Source of the DNA: Acidobacteriota bacterium
Lineage (GTDB): Bacteria; Acidobacteriota; Holophagae; Holophagales; Holophagaceae
Direction: 5' to 3'
DNA: 64,000 nucleotides
Assembly (NCBI GenBank): GCA_016213735.1
Contig: JACQZU010000017.1
Span: 124,001 to 188,000 of the forward strand
Shown: positions 61,613 through 64,000 of the stretch, one piece after another
How positions within the stretch are numbered: position 1 is the stretch's first letter
How the letters are laid out: the number at the start of each line of letters is the position of its first letter
Position numbers and translations under genes: made by a program
Notes under the pieces: generated by a model
Told to the model about the DNA's origin: nothing
Databases searched by the model: none
What the model saw: only the letters and a program-made list of their open reading frames with translations

Positions 61613-62452
61613 TTACGAGGCAACTTGATGACTTCGCTCGTAACCAATGATCGCCATCTTCCTGGTGCAACCCCAGTGATATTGCCCAAACCCTCCGCTA
61701 GATTGAATCACGCGGTGGCATGGAATAAAGACAGCAATCGGGTTGTGACCCACCGCCGCTCCAATGGCTCTACTTGCAGACGGTGTGCCCGAGAGTTTGG
61801 CCAAATCTCCGTAGGAGATGACTTGGCCATGCGGGATTTTAAGGAGGGCTTCCCAAGCTTGCAGTTGAAAGGGTGTGCCTTTCAATACCAACCCCAATGG
61901 GGCGAGGTTCCCCTTCAACCTCATGGAAAGCAGGTTGGCATAGCGCTCAGCGACTGATTGCGATGGAACGAATTCTGCCCTTGGCCACCGCATTCGGAGA
62001 CGTTGAACGGCTGCGTCTGTTCCGTCCTCGCCGACGAACTCCATCCCGCACAGCCCCCGATCGAGAGCAGCAAAGATTGCGGGACCGAATGGGGTCTCGG
62101 CGATTCCCCAGTGGATTGTCAGTCCCGAGGCTTGTTGGCTGTACTCACCGGGTGTCATTTTCTCGATGGCAACGAATAGATCATGTAGACGGCTTGAACT
62201 GGAATACCCGACTTCGAGGCTTGTCTCCAACACGCTTCTTGATTCATGCAGCAAACGCTTTGCTTCCTGCAGGGTCAAATACTGAAGGAACCTCTTGGGG
62301 CTTACACCTGCCCATCGTTGAAACAAACGCTGGAAGTGAAATTCACTGAGACCCACTTCAGCCGAAACCTCATGCAGCGAAGGTTGCTCCTGCCGATTCG
62401 CGGCAATGAAATGAAGGGCACGTTCCACTTTGGAATAGTCACTCAACCCCAC
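61613..62452 (-). CDS. Ada-like AraC/O6-methylguanine methyltransferase
   Basis: The 279-residue protein joins an AraC-type DNA-binding domain (VGLSEFHFQRLFQRWAGVSPK, QYLTLQEAKRLLHES) to a methyltransferase domain with acceptor Cys245 in PCHRVI and the usual PHGQVISYGDLA helix. The N-terminal Zn/methylphosphotriester domain of E. coli Ada is missing. It probably repairs O6-alkylguanine and may regulate its own expression. GTG 62452 has AGGAG upstream. This gene too lies in the low-GC patch. Confidence 0.9.
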   Translation of the reverse strand: MGLSDYSKVERALHFIAANRQEQPSLHEVSAEVGLSEFHFQRLFQRWAGVSPKRFLQYLTLQEAKRLLHESRSVLETSLEVGYSSSSRLHDLFVAIEKMTPGEYSQQASGLTIHWGIAETPFGPAIFAALDRGLCGMEFVGEDGTDAAVQRLRMRWPRAEFVPSQSVAERYANLLSMRLKGNLAPLGLVLKGTPFQLQAWEALLKIPHGQVISYGDLAKLSGTPSASRAIGAAVGHNPIAVFIPCHRVIQSSGGFGQYHWGCTRKMAIIGYERSHQVAS

Positions 62453-62819
62453 GACCCAGCTCCTTGGCCTCGAAAGAACGCCATCGCCACTCCAACCCAA
62501 AACCTCCCGAATTTTCCAAAAAAACACTCAGCCAGCCATCGACCTTGTGTGAAGGCCCCCCCTTCACCCTTGCGCAGATTCGCAATGAAGCGCGGGGAAT
62601 CAAGTGCCTTGAGTCCGATGTGACTCCCAAGGGGGGCATCGGGTCCCACCGCTATCTGCCGAGCAGAGCCATCGGTGCGGGTTCGCATCATCTTCTCCCC
62701 AATCCATTGCGCCCCGATCGCCCGTGATTCCCACCGCGCCTGCTCAGTCATCCCCTGTTGCACCTGGAATGCGATGGGATGAATCAAGATGGTCTGCCTT
62801 CGCCTTGGCCACCCCGCAG
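62453..62819. other. 367-bp region without a supported gene
   Basis: A minus-strand open frame (62751 to 62443) with weak ribosome-site context reads MTEQARWESRAIGAQWIG and ends 10 bp inside the Ada-like gene. Its composition does not resemble any family I know. It could be a decayed gene or the upstream region of the Ada-like gene. Confidence 0.3.
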
Positions 62820-63284
62820 CTACCCACGTTCAATCCGGGCAATAAAACAGCACGCTTCTAGATTCTGGATCGCGATGAAAGCGATTTTTGGATCACCGAA
62901 GAGTTCTTCGATCACCTCCTCGGGGGACCGCTTGCCAAGTTTCACGTTCAAAATGAGAGAGCCGTCTGCGTAATGGCCGCGAAGGGCCATGGGGAGCTCC
63001 CGGATCTCTTCAGGGAATCCAGATTCACGATAGGCTGCACACATTGATTCGTGAATGAAAATGGGCCCCACGACTGGCACCTGTTCGGGCTCGGGGTAAG
63101 GGTTGTAACTCATCAGAAGCCGATGTTCACCCTCGCGCGTGCGACGCAGGCAGGAGCGGCATGGCCCGTACCCATCTGCAGGGGTGGTATGCGCCCTGAT
63201 GGGGTGTCCGAACCCTGGCGCACGGCGGCTAAGGCGCGCCTCCTGTGCGATCTCATTCGGGATGGGGACTACCTTGAAGCCCAT
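62820..63284 (-). CDS. DUF1203 family protein
   Basis: The 154-residue protein matches, as I recall the family, the DUF1203 pattern: FKVVPIPNEIAQEAR at the start, GYGPCRSCLRRTREGEHRLL (a Cys pair), YNPYPEPEQVPVVGPIFIHE, and EACCFIARIERG at the end. The function of DUF1203 proteins is not established. It lies alone on the minus strand with 232 bp of A/T-rich DNA upstream. Confidence 0.85.
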   Translation of the reverse strand: MGFKVVPIPNEIAQEARLSRRAPGFGHPIRAHTTPADGYGPCRSCLRRTREGEHRLLMSYNPYPEPEQVPVVGPIFIHESMCAAYRESGFPEEIRELPMALRGHYADGSLILNVKLGKRSPEEVIEELFGDPKIAFIAIQNLEACCFIARIERG

Positions 63285-63516
63285 GCGTTCCTCCTAGGGA
63301 GCAGCTGCCCTGGCTCCAAGTTCGGTTGGTGTTGGTTTCCCTGCGACCCGGTTCTTGCGCTCATCGCTCAGGGGTCTCGCCCCACCCGCCTTTTTATAAA
63401 CATCTTATTAATAAACTTTACCCAGCATGCCCTCCCGCGCCATCCGGGTTGATTCTGACGATTCACCGCAAGTTCGGGATCGCTATCCCCAATCCAGCGG
63501 GTCGAATGGATGAGGC
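63285..63516. other. A/T-rich intergenic region
   Basis: This 232-bp gap between DUF3224 and DUF1203 genes contains the most A/T-rich run of the window (near 63390-63420, including TTTTTATAAACATC). It could hold the promoter of the DUF1203 gene on the minus strand. No ORF or RNA gene is recognisable. Confidence 0.4.
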
Positions 63517-63924
63517 TCAGGAGGGATGGGGGAGGGTGTATTCCAGGACGTAGGAGTGCTCCTTGCCCTTGATGGTGATGGTGAGCTTGCCGGAAAGGCC
63601 CTTCAAGTCACCGGTTCCAGAATCGGGGACCACGGAAACAAACCACTCTCCGGGCACTCCGCGGGACATCAGGGCGTAGTGCTGGAGGAGGAAGCTGCCC
63701 TTCCGGCCCTGCAGCGATCCCTGCACCCGTTCGATGGCAGTGTAGCCTGCGGAGCCCTGCACCTCGGTTCCGGCTGCCAGCATTTCGCCTTCGCTCGTGC
63801 CTTCCAGGTCCCCGTGGAAGCGCTTGTCGATGGACATCCGTGCGGGTGACCACACGCCAGGACGGATGCCTTCCGTTAGGGGCGTGGTCTTCACTTCGAA
63901 AGTGCCTTTCGCGATGGCCGGCAT
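63517..63924 (-). CDS. DUF3224 family protein
   Basis: The 135-residue protein resembles DUF3224: [53 protein letters not shown] and a C-terminal YVLEYTLP strand. It is probably a small avidin-like or lipocalin-like beta-barrel; its function is unknown. A strong AAAAGGAG site precedes ATG 63924. The last 76 bases of the window upstream show no gene. Confidence 0.85.
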   Translation of the reverse strand: MPAIAKGTFEVKTTPLTEGIRPGVWSPARMSIDKRFHGDLEGTSEGEMLAAGTEVQGSAGYTAIERVQGSLQGRKGSFLLQHYALMSRGVPGEWFVSVVPDSGTGDLKGLSGKLTITIKGKEHSYVLEYTLPHPS

Positions 63925-64000
63925 GCGGGTCTCCTTTTTTTGGGTCGAAGGGATGGGAGGGGCTCCCTGGGTTGAGAGCAGGGATCCCAGATTGAAAACG

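Noticed and set aside
62443-62751. Minus-strand gene upstream of the Ada-like gene
   Set aside because: Weak start context, no family resemblance and overlap with the Ada-like start; reported only as a possible remnant.

Overview
The window is a high-GC bacterial chromosome segment coding on both strands. The gene content suggests a Gram-negative, probably Holophagae-type acidobacterium (Geothrix/Holophaga-like): LPS heptose genes, lipoproteins and outer-membrane signals, a complex I operon, a tiny di-haem cytochrome and many secreted peptidases. That placement is inferred from gene content and style; no rRNA gene is present to test it.

Layout. 1-9520: end of the complex I operon (nuoH partial, nuoI-J-K-L-M-N), a palindromic CACAGAAG repeat cluster, then only the membrane part of the F-type ATP synthase (atpZ-, atpI-like, atpB, atpE), closed by a UUCG-loop hairpin. 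9564-12251: a three-gene signalling unit made of a protein with RelA/SpoT-like sequence landmarks, a STAS anti-sigma-factor antagonist and a receiver-PP2C phosphatase. 12330-17961: an outer-membrane protein gene converging on a five-gene minus-strand envelope cluster (GT4 glycosyltransferase, heptosyltransferase-like GT9, DUF1573, EamA transporter, hldD). 17984-22915: a PilR-like regulator with a degenerate GAFTGA loop, a pilin-like gene, then yceD/DUF177-rpmF-plsX-fabD. 22912-29554: DEAD-box helicase, esterase, large hybrid histidine kinase, alpha/beta hydrolase and a small secreted protein, ending in a strong intrinsic terminator.

29715-58666 is rich in peptide use: an OPT oligopeptide transporter and M1, C69, M3 (two in tandem), M28 and M14 peptidases, mostly with signal peptides. 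Interspersed are phosphofructokinase, a eukaryote-like HAD 5'-nucleotidase, mfd with an overlapping ACT-domain gene, hemerythrin, VOC proteins, an alcohol dehydrogenase, an inositol-monophosphatase-family protein and, at 58765, an Nfu-type Fe-S scaffold. A secreted protein with three internal repeats (46186-47547) is not a family I recognise.

59308-63924 differs: visibly lower GC, a frameshifted remnant of an IS91-type (Y2_Tnp) transposase, a truncated ABM-domain gene beside it, a kelch-like lipoprotein, an Ada-like regulator/methyltransferase, and DUF1203 and DUF3224 genes. It looks like a patch of acquired or decaying DNA.

The candidates I rate most likely to be undescribed are the RelA/SpoT-like + STAS + PP2C unit, the triple-repeat secreted protein and the GACPGA regulator beside a pilin gene. 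All identifications were made by eye from sequence; no database search was possible.
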